From Bifidobacterium thermophilum DSM 20210 (GTDB taxonomy: Bacteria > Actinomycetota > Actinomycetes > Actinomycetales > Bifidobacteriaceae), in contig JDUB01000007.1 of NCBI GenBank assembly GCA_000771265.1, positions 1-64,000 of the forward strand: a stretch of DNA of 64,000 nucleotides, read 5' to 3'. Positions 10,099-19,300 of the stretch are shown here, in pieces (position 1 is the stretch's first letter; every line of letters starts with the position of its first letter). Under the pieces are notes generated by a model. That model saw only the letters and a list, made by a program, of their open reading frames with translations. It was not told the DNA's origin and made no database searches. The position numbers and the translations under genes are program-made.

Positions 10099-11097
10099 TC
10101 AGTAGGCGTAGAGGATATCGACCACGAAATACAGCGTGGAATTGGCCGGGATGGTCACCTTTCCGGTGGTGCTGTCCGTCTGGTCTGTCGATCCGTAGCC
10201 CTGATCCGGTGGAATGACCAGCAGCACCTGCGAACCGATGGTTTGCCCGGTCAAGCCGTTCTTCCATCCGGTGATGACCTGGGAGAGCGAGAACTGCGCG
10301 GATGACCCGCGGCTCCAAGAGGAATCGAACTGGTGAAGCGTGCCGTTGCTGTCCGCGTACCAGCCAGAATACTGGGCATCCACGGTCTGAGTGGCTTTCA
10401 CCGCGGCTCCATCGCCCTTGATCAGGGTCTGGGCGACCAGTTTGCCATCGGGCTTATACCCGTTGAGATCGAGCGACGGCTTGCCGTTGCTGGCGAGCGT
10501 AACCTTCGGCAAGTTAGCTGGAATGTCCGTGACGGCTTTGCCTTCCGCACGGGTCAGGGCCTTCGCGCGGGAGATGATGGTCAGCACCATGAGATACGAC
10601 GTGCCGGACGAGTTCTGGTCATTGACGCCGAATGCGATGGTCGTGTTGACTTTCTGACCTTTGAGAATATCGTAATAGGCGGTGTTCGTGGAGGATTTGT
10701 TCACGACGATCGAGCAGTCGGGTGTGTTCTTCTCCCACGTGCTCATGATCTGCGAGCCGTCCTTGGCGTTGAGCGCGATGCCCTGGGCGCACAGACGGTC
10801 GCCTTCTTTGATCGTCGCGCCGTTGCCCTGCTGAAGCACGGCGTAGGTGTTGTCCTGGACGGTCATGGGGGTGTGGAATTTCACGGTCGGCTTCTTGCCG
10901 GGATCGCCGGTCGCCGTGACTCCAGCGATTTTGTTGAGCTTCGTGCTTGACGCACTGGAACTTGCGGACGCCGATGAAGACGCTGAAGACGAGGAGTTGC
11001 CTGAACCGCATGCCGCGATGCCAAGGCACATGCCGGCGGCGCACAGCGCGGTAACAAGGCTGGCGGCGGCGTGATGGAGTCTGGGGGAAATACGCAT
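10099..11097 (-). CDS. Lipid-anchored FKBP-type peptidyl-prolyl isomerase
   Basis: Probably helps fold exported proteins on the outer face of the membrane. The 332-residue precursor has a basic start, a hydrophobic stretch and lipobox GIAAC with lipidated Cys30, then a Ser-rich linker. The C-terminal domain is a recognisable FKBP (AQYSGWYADSNGTLHQFDSS, VITGWKNGLTGQTIGSQV, VIPPDQGYG, LYFVVDILYAY). The preceding 120 residues have FKBP-like spacing but lack most catalytic aromatic residues and may be a decayed first copy. The start at 11097 is supported by TAGTGT seven bases upstream; a 19-residue longer start at 11154 would displace the signal peptide. Confidence 0.88.
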   Translation of the reverse strand: MRISPRLHHAAASLVTALCAAGMCLGIAACGSGNSSSSASSSASASSSASSTKLNKIAGVTATGDPGKKPTVKFHTPMTVQDNTYAVLQQGNGATIKEGDRLCAQGIALNAKDGSQIMSTWEKNTPDCSIVVNKSSTNTAYYDILKGQKVNTTIAFGVNDQNSSGTSYLMVLTIISRAKALTRAEGKAVTDIPANLPKVTLASNGKPSLDLNGYKPDGKLVAQTLIKGDGAAVKATQTVDAQYSGWYADSNGTLHQFDSSWSRGSSAQFSLSQVITGWKNGLTGQTIGSQVLLVIPPDQGYGSTDQTDSTTGKVTIPANSTLYFVVDILYAY

Positions 11098-11104
11098 AAT
11101 CACC

Positions 11105-11110
11105 ACACTA
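11105..11110 (-). promoter_or_regulatory. -10 hexamer of the FKBP gene (TAGTGT), leaderless spacing
   Basis: On the minus strand TAGTGT ends seven bases before the ATG at 11097, and no ribosome binding site is present. Confidence 0.5.
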
Positions 11111-11225
11111 GCGGCCGACCATGATATCGCCGGGACGTCTTTGCCGCCTGCCACCGCCTGCGGGGGACTGTGCGACGGTAGGGTGGAGGTATCGCGCGCA
11201 ACCCGGTGAAGTGAGGTGGTGCCTG

Positions 11226-11231
11226 TAGAAT
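11226..11231 (+). promoter_or_regulatory. -10 hexamer of the 11241 gene (TAGAAT)
   Basis: TAGAAT ends nine bases before the ATG at 11241. Transcription would begin two or three bases before the start codon, so the mRNA would be almost leaderless. No -35 consensus is evident. Confidence 0.5.
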
Positions 11232-11240
11232 AGTGGCGTT

Positions 11241-12710
11241 ATGACGAAGACACATGAATCACACGAAGAGCATGCCGTATTCGAGCGGCCGTCTCATCAT
11301 GCCAGAATCATGCGTGGCATCGTCGCACCGGTGTTCGGTCTACTCGCCGTCGCATGTGTGGTGTTCGGCGCGCTGAACGCAACGATTTGGCGTCCGTCAA
11401 GTGAGATCGCGGCATCGGCAAAAGTTTCCGGCAGATACGCGATGACGGATCCGGGCGTCCTGTCCATGGTTGCAGAACGCTCCACATTGGTTGTCCATAC
11501 CAATTCGTCGAAAACGCGTGTGTGCATCGCATTGTCCACACGAAAAGATGCCGCCGGATGGCTGGCTGGGAGCAAATACACGCGTATCACCGGCATGTCG
11601 GACTGGCAGACCCTGACCACGTCCACGCAGAAAGCCTCGGGGAGTTCCGCCGCGCAGGACTCGGCGGTCGAATTCGAATCATCGGATATGTGGCGGTCGG
11701 TCAAATGCGGCACAGGCAACGTTTCCCTGACATCGCGCACAACGTCTTCAGACGTCATCGCGCTGATCGACACCGGCTCGAATTCTGCCCGCACCTCGGT
11801 GACTGTCCATTGGGTGCGTGTGAAGCTTCCCGATTTCGCGACGCCGTTCTACTTCATCGCGGCCCTCCTCGCGTTGATGACCGTCCTGTCCGCATCCGTA
11901 TTCGCGATGCCGGACACCAAGCGCCGCAAGGTTCCCGGTGAACCCAAGCCGAAAGACCCCGATGAAATCAGCTTCTCGGAGGCGCTCGCAGGAAGCTTGA
12001 GCATAATCAAACGTACGTTTGCACCTCGTAAGAGCAATAAGCCCAGGAAGCGCCATGCCCCGGGGGCGTCGGTGCAATCCGTCGTCGAATCCTCAGACCA
12101 AGAGGAGCATCAGGCAACGGATGCCTCGCCGGCTGAGGGGAGCGGGCAGGCTGCTGCCGAACCGGTAGTGGTCGATCCGATGTCGCGCAATCTTGTGGCG
12201 GACATGCAACAGCGGGTCCAACCGACTCAGACGGATTCCGCGCCCGTCGCCTTCCAGCCGCATCAGCATTCACGCCACGCCAGGCATGGCGGACAGCAGC
12301 AGCCTGTGCAGGAGCAACCGCAACAAGCCGCGCATTCGTATGCTTCATTGCATAATGACACCGTCTGGTATCCGGATGGGGACATCGATTTCGGCAGCGC
12401 CGGGCAATTTGACCACAACGCATCTCCCTCACAGCCGGGGGCGGAGGAATCGCAAGCATCCGCAGCCTCGCAACAGGACGAGGCAGAGAATCATGCCGCC
12501 GACGGCACTGCTCCGGAAGCGGACGAATCTCATCCGGCAGTACTCCGGCATGCACGTACCCATGCCCCGGCACCGGTGAACGCCGAAGCCACATCGGTCA
12601 TCGATCCGAAGGAATTGCAGGCATATTTCGCACGGTGGGCGTCGCAGCAGGAGGAAACGGATGGGGATTCCGCCGACGGCGACGATAATGACGAAGAATC
12701 CAAGGAGTAG
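11241..12710 (+). CDS. Membrane protein of unknown function, long disordered tail
   Basis: I do not recognise a family. The 489 residues have two membrane helices (about 26-46 and 200-224) enclosing a 150-residue segment rich in Ser/Thr that is probably outside the cell. The C-terminal half is low complexity: a basic patch (KRTFAPRKSNKPRKRH) after the second helix, then a long Gln/Ala/Glu/His-rich tail ending in acidic DGDSADGDDNDEESKE. The topology suggests an extracellular sensor or scaffold domain with an unstructured cytoplasmic tail. The lipoprotein gene at 12712 follows after one base, so the two are co-expressed and could form a complex at the membrane. Confidence 0.8.
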   Translation: MTKTHESHEEHAVFERPSHHARIMRGIVAPVFGLLAVACVVFGALNATIWRPSSEIAASAKVSGRYAMTDPGVLSMVAERSTLVVHTNSSKTRVCIALSTRKDAAGWLAGSKYTRITGMSDWQTLTTSTQKASGSSAAQDSAVEFESSDMWRSVKCGTGNVSLTSRTTSSDVIALIDTGSNSARTSVTVHWVRVKLPDFATPFYFIAALLALMTVLSASVFAMPDTKRRKVPGEPKPKDPDEISFSEALAGSLSIIKRTFAPRKSNKPRKRHAPGASVQSVVESSDQEEHQATDASPAEGSGQAAAEPVVVDPMSRNLVADMQQRVQPTQTDSAPVAFQPHQHSRHARHGGQQQPVQEQPQQAAHSYASLHNDTVWYPDGDIDFGSAGQFDHNASPSQPGAEESQASAASQQDEAENHAADGTAPEADESHPAVLRHARTHAPAPVNAEATSVIDPKELQAYFARWASQQEETDGDSADGDDNDEESKE

Positions 12711-12711
12711 C

Positions 12712-13713
12712 ATGACCTCACGTATCACCAAAGCAGTGACGGCAGTGCTCGCCGCGGCATGCCTGATGATGTTCGCCGGCTGCGAGGGGCAGGTTCCCCG
12801 CCCGGCGGCAAGCGCCGAGCATACGGACAAGCCGGATGTGACCGAAGCCCAGGAGAAGCAGATCCGCGCGAACATCCTGAAAGTCGTGAACGCGGCGAAT
12901 GAGGCGAAAAGCGTGGACGGGCTCGACGCTCGCATGTCTGGGCCCGAACTCGCCATCCGCACCAGCGAAATCACCATCGCCCAATCCACGGGGTCGCTAG
13001 ACGCGAAAACCAACATCCCCTCCAAGATGACGCAGGCGGTCATTCCTACGGATTCCGGATGGCCCCGTTCGATTTTCACCATTACTACCACCACGTCCGA
13101 CCAGCAGTCCCAGCGTCTGCTCGTGATGGTCCAGGACAGTGCGCGTAGCAATTACAAGCTGTGGGGCGTCGCCCGACTTTTCCAGGGGGCGAAGTTGCCG
13201 AAGTTCGCCATTCCTTCAATTGGGGCCCAGATGGGCACGGCGAAAGACACCGGTCTGGTGACAACGCCTGAAAAGGCGGTCGCCGAGTATGCTGATGTGC
13301 TCCAGAACGGTTCGGCGAGCAAATACGCTTCGAAGTTCGCCGACGATTACTTCCGTCAGGAGCTCGCCAAGCTGTCCCAGACAGTTCAGGAGGGCATGGA
13401 ACGCAACGCTGGCACGCAGCAGCAGACCTTCCAGGCGGCTGCCGGCCAGATCAAGGTCATGCGCTCGAGCGACGGCGGCGATCTCGTGGTCGCGCAGATT
13501 AATTCGGAATGGACCCGTCAGGCGGGCGAGGGACGCGAATCCCAGCCGGCGTCGGACTCCGAAAAGGCGCTGTTTGGGAACGGCACCGCCACCAGCACGA
13601 TGAAAGTCACGTATGTGAATGTTGTCGCCATGTATGTGCCGCCGGCCGGGTCTCATCAGAAGATTACCGCGGTGGGCGCGGAGCGTCAGCCGGTCAAGGT
13701 GGAGGCGCTGTAA
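12712..13713 (+). CDS. Lipoprotein of unknown function
   Basis: The 333-residue precursor has a type II signal sequence, MTSRITKAVTAVLAAACLMM, followed by lipobox FAGC with Cys24. The mature part has no motif I recognise; about 300 residues of mixed alpha/beta character include VVNAANEAKSVDGLDARMSGPELAI. The start is the ATG preceded by AAGGAG, which also overlaps the stop of the membrane protein gene one base upstream. An NTF2-like substrate-binding fold is possible but I cannot support it. Confidence 0.82.
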   Translation: MTSRITKAVTAVLAAACLMMFAGCEGQVPRPAASAEHTDKPDVTEAQEKQIRANILKVVNAANEAKSVDGLDARMSGPELAIRTSEITIAQSTGSLDAKTNIPSKMTQAVIPTDSGWPRSIFTITTTTSDQQSQRLLVMVQDSARSNYKLWGVARLFQGAKLPKFAIPSIGAQMGTAKDTGLVTTPEKAVAEYADVLQNGSASKYASKFADDYFRQELAKLSQTVQEGMERNAGTQQQTFQAAAGQIKVMRSSDGGDLVVAQINSEWTRQAGEGRESQPASDSEKALFGNGTATSTMKVTYVNVVAMYVPPAGSHQKITAVGAERQPVKVEAL

Positions 13714-13964
13714 CGCCGTATCGCCTGCCGATCGGGCTGTTTGGTGGTTGCCGACTGCGGGTTTGCGTGGCAGGCGCTCCACGATGCGTGGAAGTCGTGC
13801 GTATCCTTGCGGTCAGCGATAGCATGCTTCGGCAGGATACGGGCTTTAGCTTCGCGAAGAAGGCGATGCGTACGACGTGGCGTCACGGTATCTTGAATGG
13901 TATCGAAGGATTGCCAGTCGACGCTGCCGGTCGGCGTCGCTGGGCAAAGAATCATGGAGGCGAC

Positions 13965-14930
13965 ATGGCAGACCAGAAGTTCAACCCGGGTATTTCGCTC
14001 GCCGGGGCGGTTGATCTTGAATCGATGCAGCATCAGGTGGCCGCGGAACCGGGGCAGGCAGGCGGGGCTCCCTCCGCCGGGGGGTATGTGATTGACGTCA
14101 CCGAGAACACCTTCGAGGCGATGGTACAGACGTCGGCGACATTCCCGATTCTCATGCTGCTGTGGACTCCTAGCGACGATCGGCTCTTCCCGATGGCCAA
14201 GGCGCTCGGCGACGCCGTCAACAAACTCAATGGCCAGATTCAGCTCGCGCGTATCGATGTGTCGAAGGCGCAGAGCATTGCGCAGGCGTTGCAAGTGCGC
14301 GGTGTGCCTGCGCTGTTCGGGCTGATCGGAGGGCGGCCGATGCCTCTGCTGCAGGGTCTGCCCAGCGCTGAAGAACAGCAGCAGCTCGTCGACCAGGTCA
14401 TACCGAAAATCATAGATGTCGCGCATCAGGCGGGTGTCGCCGGCTCGGCACCGTATTCCGGTGATCCGGATGCCGATGGCGATCAGGCGGCTGATGGACA
14501 GACCGAGACTGAGAGTGTGCCACCGCAGCATGCCGAGGCGCACCGGCTGGCACAGGAAGGTGATTATGCCGGTGCCGCAGCGGCGTACGAGCGGGTGTTG
14601 GAATCTGACCCGCAGGATACGGTCGCTGCGCGTGAGCGGTCGAAGGCCCTGCTGCTGGCCCGTTCCGGAGCGGCTGATGTGCGCGCGGTCCGGGCCGCCG
14701 CGGCGGAGCATCCTGATGATGTTGACGCCCAGTTGGCGGTCGCTGATATCGACATGATCGGCGGGCAAATTGAGGACGCGTTCGGGCGGCTGCTGGATTA
14801 TCTGGCTGCCGGTCACCGCGACCAGATTGAGCCGGTACGCAAGCGTCTGCTCGAGTATTTCGCTATCCCCGAGCCGGGCGATGAGCGGCTGAAGCGCGCG
14901 CGTCGTCGGCTGGCAACGCTGATGTACTGA
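13965..14930 (+). CDS. Thioredoxin-like protein with TPR-type C-terminal region (CnoX/YbbN-like)
   Basis: Residues 45-150 form a thioredoxin fold (FPILMLLWTPSDDRLFPMAKAL, IQLARIDVSKAQSIAQALQVRGVPALFGLIGGRPM). The active-site CxxC is replaced by TPSDD, so it cannot catalyse disulfide exchange. The C-terminal 140 residues have tetratricopeptide-like helices (AHRLAQEGDYAGAAAAYERVLESDPQD). This two-part layout matches the CnoX/YbbN co-chaperone family, which holds proteins for GroEL or DnaK. The 321-residue protein starts at the ATG after GGAGG. Function as a holdase is inferred from the family. Confidence 0.85.
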   Translation: MADQKFNPGISLAGAVDLESMQHQVAAEPGQAGGAPSAGGYVIDVTENTFEAMVQTSATFPILMLLWTPSDDRLFPMAKALGDAVNKLNGQIQLARIDVSKAQSIAQALQVRGVPALFGLIGGRPMPLLQGLPSAEEQQQLVDQVIPKIIDVAHQAGVAGSAPYSGDPDADGDQAADGQTETESVPPQHAEAHRLAQEGDYAGAAAAYERVLESDPQDTVAARERSKALLLARSGAADVRAVRAAAAEHPDDVDAQLAVADIDMIGGQIEDAFGRLLDYLAAGHRDQIEPVRKRLLEYFAIPEPGDERLKRARRRLATLMY

Positions 14931-15054
14931 GTGTCCGCGTGCTGCGGCGCGGGGTGCTGCGGTGCGGAGGCTGACACGTCGGTGCGCTAACGAGGCGGCG
15001 AATTGATGTGTCGTAATGCCTTCGCATGAGGCGCGGGTCCATGAGGCGCGTGCG

Positions 15055-15106
15055 TCTGCGTATGCTGTTTGTGCATATCGTTTGCGCATGTCGTCTGCAC
15101 ATGTCG
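15055..15106. repeat. Four tandem 13-bp repeats before tRNA-Arg
   Basis: Units are TCTGCGTATGCTG, TTTGTGCATATCG, TTTGCGCATGTCG and TCTGCACATGTCG, starting at 15055, 15068, 15081 and 15094. The array ends one base before the TATAGT hexamer at 15108. Two copies of CATGAGGCGCG lie just upstream at 15025 and 15040. Confidence 0.7.
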
Positions 15107-15107
15107 G

Positions 15108-15113
15108 TATAGT
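15108..15113 (+). promoter_or_regulatory. Candidate -10 hexamer of tRNA-Arg (TATAGT)
   Basis: TATAGT lies 12 bases before the mature 5' end of the tRNA. No clear -35 box stands at 17 bases; that position is inside the 13-bp tandem repeats. Confidence 0.45.
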
Positions 15114-15125
15114 GGAGGGCCGCAC

Positions 15126-15198
15126 GGGTTTGTAGCTCAGTGGATAGAGCGTCTGTCTCCGGAACAGAAGGTCGTGGGTTCGAATCCCATCAAGCCCA
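15126..15198 (+). tRNA. tRNA-Arg (anticodon CCG)
   Basis: The 73-base cloverleaf has acceptor pairing GGGTTTG/CAAGCCC, D arm with AGCTCAGTGGATAGAGC, anticodon stem TCTGT/ACAGA with loop CTCCGGA (CCG at 15159-15161, reading CGG), T arm GTGGGTTCGAATCCCAT and discriminator A. The 3' CCA is not fully encoded (ACA follows), so the end is completed by nucleotidyltransferase. Confidence 0.95.
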
Positions 15199-15817
15199 CA
15201 GAACAAGCCGTCGCGCCAGTGTTGCGCGGCGGCTTTACTCATTTCTGGGTTCTGGGTTATCGGCCAGAATGTGTGTCCGGTGGCGGGCAAGTCGGGGGTG
15301 CCGTGGCATTGGGGGCATCGTAGAGTGTTCATTCCGCCAACCTGGCACATTCGAGCCGCCCGTATGCCTTGGGCTGCAACGGGTCCGCGCTGATTTCGGA
15401 CACATATTTTGGCCAATAACCCTCATTCATGCTTGATATATCGAGCATCGCCTAATCCAGGCAGATAGGAACTCAAGCGGGCGTATAGGAACGGGCGTTC
15501 TTGCTTGAGATGAGTCCCGTCTGGTTGTGTATGCGGTGACATACGCAACAAGACGCAACGCGCGGAAAATCGGCGGCGTCTTTTGGTATCTGCCGGCTTA
15601 CGCATGTCTGGGTATACGCGGTGCCACGATACCGGTATGTGGAGGCTTCCGGGTGCATACTTCCGGCGTGCGGCGCATGTCTGGGCATACATGCGATCGG
15701 CAACGTCCTGGTCACGCGGTGGGCTCAGTTGCGTTTCCGGCAGCCAGCGAAGACATGAGGGCAAGCTCACCATGTCCTACCACGCCCACGCATGGCAGGT
15801 CTGTCGATTGGACTTGC

Positions 15818-15834
15818 GGGAGAATTCGGCGGAT
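15818..15834. repeat. 17-bp direct repeat, copy 1
   Basis: GGGAGAATTCGGCGGAT occurs here and, identically, 147 bases downstream. Confidence 0.7.
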
Positions 15835-15964
15835 GCCGGGACCTGTGTCTGAACTCCCACGCGAGGTGCGGGAATCCAGTGCGATTCGGTTTCTTACGAG
15901 ATGATCTCCCACGGGAATGGTTGGAATTCCGCGATTTTTGATAACCGGCGTTGGAGCCGATATC

Positions 15965-15981
15965 GGGAGAATTCGGCGGAT
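15965..15981. repeat. 17-bp direct repeat, copy 2
   Basis: Exact second copy of GGGAGAATTCGGCGGAT. It is followed at 15988-16017 by an inverted repeat with 8-bp arms ATCTCTGC/GCAGAGAT and a 14-base loop. Confidence 0.7.
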
Positions 15982-16136
15982 TCGAAAATCTCTGCGATCC
16001 CGTGGAATTGCAGAGATATTGAGATTTGACGGGGTGCGGCGGGGCGTGCCGGAGCGTGCGATGGGGGGTGAGCACCGGGTTGTGTCTGGCGGGCGGCTGT
16101 ATTCCGGTGGGTGTCGTGTCCGGCGTGTGGATATGC

Positions 16137-16142
16137 TAGGCT
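16137..16142 (+). promoter_or_regulatory. Possible -10 hexamer for the surface protein gene (TAGGCT)
   Basis: This is the same hexamer as at nucS, birA and the fasR-like gene, but here about 235 bases before the start codon, implying a long 5' leader. No start codon follows at leaderless distance. Confidence 0.25.
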
Positions 16143-16380
16143 GGCGATTGAAGGGTTTTGGCGGCAATGGGGATTGCCGTCCGATTCGCGAATCCGAGCG
16201 CCCGCCGGCATATGAGGCTTGAGGGGAGCCAAGTGCGGTTGACGCAGTTCGCGGCGGGCCATGACCGTTCATCTGGTATACGGCGGGGAGCGTGCCGGCA
16301 CCGGAGAATGCAAGCCCATTGGGGGAATAGTGAAAGCGGCGGCGTTCCGGCGTTGTGCTTTCTGTTGTTTTGGGGGAATG

Positions 16381-19300
16381 ATGAACCGATTTCGATTCGT
16401 CACGATAACAGCGGTGACGTTGGTCATCGCATTGATGACACTTGCCATCTCGCCTGGCATCGCCATGGCGGGCATAGGCTCGCAGGGCGCGGGAATATCC
16501 GGATCAGGAGGTCCGCTGCCTGACAATGACGCGTTGTTCCTATTCGATAACAAACAGTATGGTTCCACGCCGGCGCAGGGGTGGGGTGAAGCGTCAATCG
16601 ATCATGCGTACCAGTCCTTGGTACGCAGTGGGGTGCTGTCCACGTGGGCAGGCAACAAGCCGAAATTCTACGGGTCATGCCGTGATGCGGTGTCGCATGC
16701 CATCGCGGATCGCAGCGATGGCGAAGCGACGCAAGCGCGTGTAGTGGGAGTCGCGCTGTCATTGAAGAACAAGAGCCTGTATGGCACCAATCCACGCGAT
16801 TTCCGCGCGCGTTTCGATAGGAATTGGGGCAGGCTCGCAGCCGACGGTTTGGGCAACGACCTCATCGGCTGGGACGGTGGCTGGATCAACCGGCTGCGAT
16901 ACCAGTTCAATGAGCAGATTGAAACGACCGGTCGCGCGTATCCGGCTGGGGTCCAGGTGGTGTGTGTTGCGGCCAACGAATTGCAGCCGACAACACAGTA
17001 CCCGCTCTCGGTCACTACGCAGCAGCAGGCTCCGGAGGGCATGAGCGTCGGCGACACTGCGCCGGTTCACGACATCATCGTCACCAATGCAGGCGGTTCG
17101 CCAGTCAACGAACAGCTGGATGCACAGATTTTCCTGAATTATGACGGGCATCCCGCTGGCATCCATGCCGCCCGTGCCATCGGCAAAACCATGCGAGTAC
17201 CGAATGCGGGAACCGGGAAGTCACCGCAGTTCGTGCCTACTGATTTCGGATGGGACGGCTGGCAGGAAGGCAATTACTGGTTCGACGTCGTCGTGCCGAA
17301 GCAAGGATGGATGGCCGCGGGGGTGAATACTGAAGACCGGCAGGCATCCGAAAGCTTCCGCGTCGGGTCGCGAGCCCCGGGTGTCCCAACCAAGAGCATC
17401 GACGACGGAGTAAGCGCCGACGGCATGACCAACCGCACGAATATCGTGACGGGAACCGGACGGGGAGGCTATCGCCTTGGCATCGTCGATACGATCACGC
17501 CCGGTGACACGTCGTATCAGGTAGGTGGCTATCAGGTTTCCGATATGACGGACGGAACCGATCGCACCGCCGAATTCACCTTCGACTGGAACAGGGACGC
17601 CCACACCGTCAGCGCGCAATGGTCCGCAGAGGCGGGCATGCTGCCGCAGGACCATGCCTTCCGTTTCTCATTCGATGTCACGGTCAGCACACCGGGGCAC
17701 GGATTGGTCAAAGACACCGCCACCGTGCATTGGAATGATGAGCCGGGACAGAATACTGAGGATCGGCAGTTTCCCACGTGGAAGCCGCAACCGGATACGG
17801 TATGGGCGTTGCGCGGTGATGACGGCGAATGGGATGCGGTCATCGACCCCGACCATGGCAATGCGGTCGGAGCCGCCGGACGCTCGCTGCTGGACGGTGA
17901 CGCCGTGGCAGCCGCCACCAATGCCGTAATCCCGGCTCATCTGGTTGAATCCCCGCAACGTTTGGAATTGACAACCGGCTGGTCGCAGGCAGATTACCTG
18001 TTCGACCCGGACGGTGAATCAGCGGTCCGCGTGTATCAGGCGGATACGGCACACGAGCGGGCGTCTGGCGTGTTCGATATCGCGCGCACGGGCAAGGACG
18101 TGACGGGCGAATTCACCATCAGTATCAAAGACGGCACTGCGAGTGCGGTCGCCTCGCAGTCCTATCTCAAATCAGTCCAAGGGCTGGGCTCTCATCGCCA
18201 ACTCACCTTATTAGTGCCGGGACGAATCAATCTGGCGCACGGCAAGGGCGCGGTCCAGGTGCGTAAGGATTACCAAGCGAAAGACGGGCAGCCCGTGCAA
18301 TTGTGCTCGCAGACGCAGGGAGCAGCGTTCAGTGCCGATGGATCGCACACGGTTAACGCACATCGTGTCGAGGCGAATAAACCGCCGTTGTGTGCGTACG
18401 TGCCTCCCGCGAACAAGCAAGTGCTCGCCCACGCGGTGCACGGCGGAGATCGCGCATCCATCGATCAGACCAAGGCGATGCCGGGGCAGCGCGTCACCTA
18501 TGCGCTCAGTGCAGACATTACTCCGGAAACGGGGCTCGGATATCGGCTCGAGCATGTCGAAGTCGTGGACGAATACGACCAGTACCTCGAACCGGACGAA
18601 TACAGCGTCATTGTTCGTGACAAGGCGACCGGCACTGTGTTCGGACGGCAGCATTACACCGTGGATTGGGATCGGGGCAATCACAGGTTCCGCATCGTGT
18701 TCAACCGTGCCACCATCGATAAAACCTGGAACAACACTCAGACGGCACCCAGATTGCTGGTCGAGTTCGATGGTGTCGTGTCTGAGCATGCCCCGGCGAA
18801 TCGGCTTATCGGCAACCAGTGGACGCTTGGGCTCAACAACAGTGTGACCCCGTCGAATCGAGTTGTGATCGAGCCGCCGCGCATCACTCCGGAGAAAACC
18901 GTGACCCAGGCTGACGCGAGCATCGTCATTGACGGGCGGACCGCCTTGCTGGGGGACACCATCTACTACCGGGTCATGCTTGACGCGTCCGATCTGCAAT
19001 CCGGCGCCTATGCTGTCCAGCGTCTGGGTGTCATCGACGATTACGACGAACGCTATCTCACCCTTGACACAGACCGTATCAGCATCACAGACGAACAAGG
19101 CAATGATTGCACGAAAGCCTTCAACATCCAAGACGTGGGAGGCGTACTCTACGCGTTCTTCGCGACCGTGGACACGGTGGACCGTACGACGGGGCGGGTC
19201 ATTGCCGCCCGGCAGCCGGATGATCTGAAGGCCTACGCAGCCGCTTCGCTCGACCCGCATGCCGACCCGTTAATCGACCAGCAGGTGCTCGGGCAACGGT

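Larger units (their letters stand above)
15199..16377. other. Gene-free stretch of about 1.2 kb with short repeats
   Basis: Frames are open in places on both strands but none shows a family, a good ribosome site or normal amino acid composition. Visible structure: CGCATGTCTGGG-N-ATAC at 15601 and 15674; GGGAGAATTCGGCGGAT at 15818 and 15965; an inverted repeat ATCTCTGC/GCAGAGAT at 15988-16017. It may be a decayed insertion or the upstream control region of the surface protein gene. Confidence 0.5.

Noticed and set aside
15423..15904. Overlapping small open frames on both strands between tRNA-Arg and the surface protein
   Set aside because: No ribosome sites, odd Arg/Cys/His-rich composition and overlap with repeats; I treat the stretch as non-coding.
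16321..16381. Poly-G tracts before the surface protein start as phase-variable switches
   Set aside because: The runs are only five G long; known phase-variable tracts are usually eight or more.
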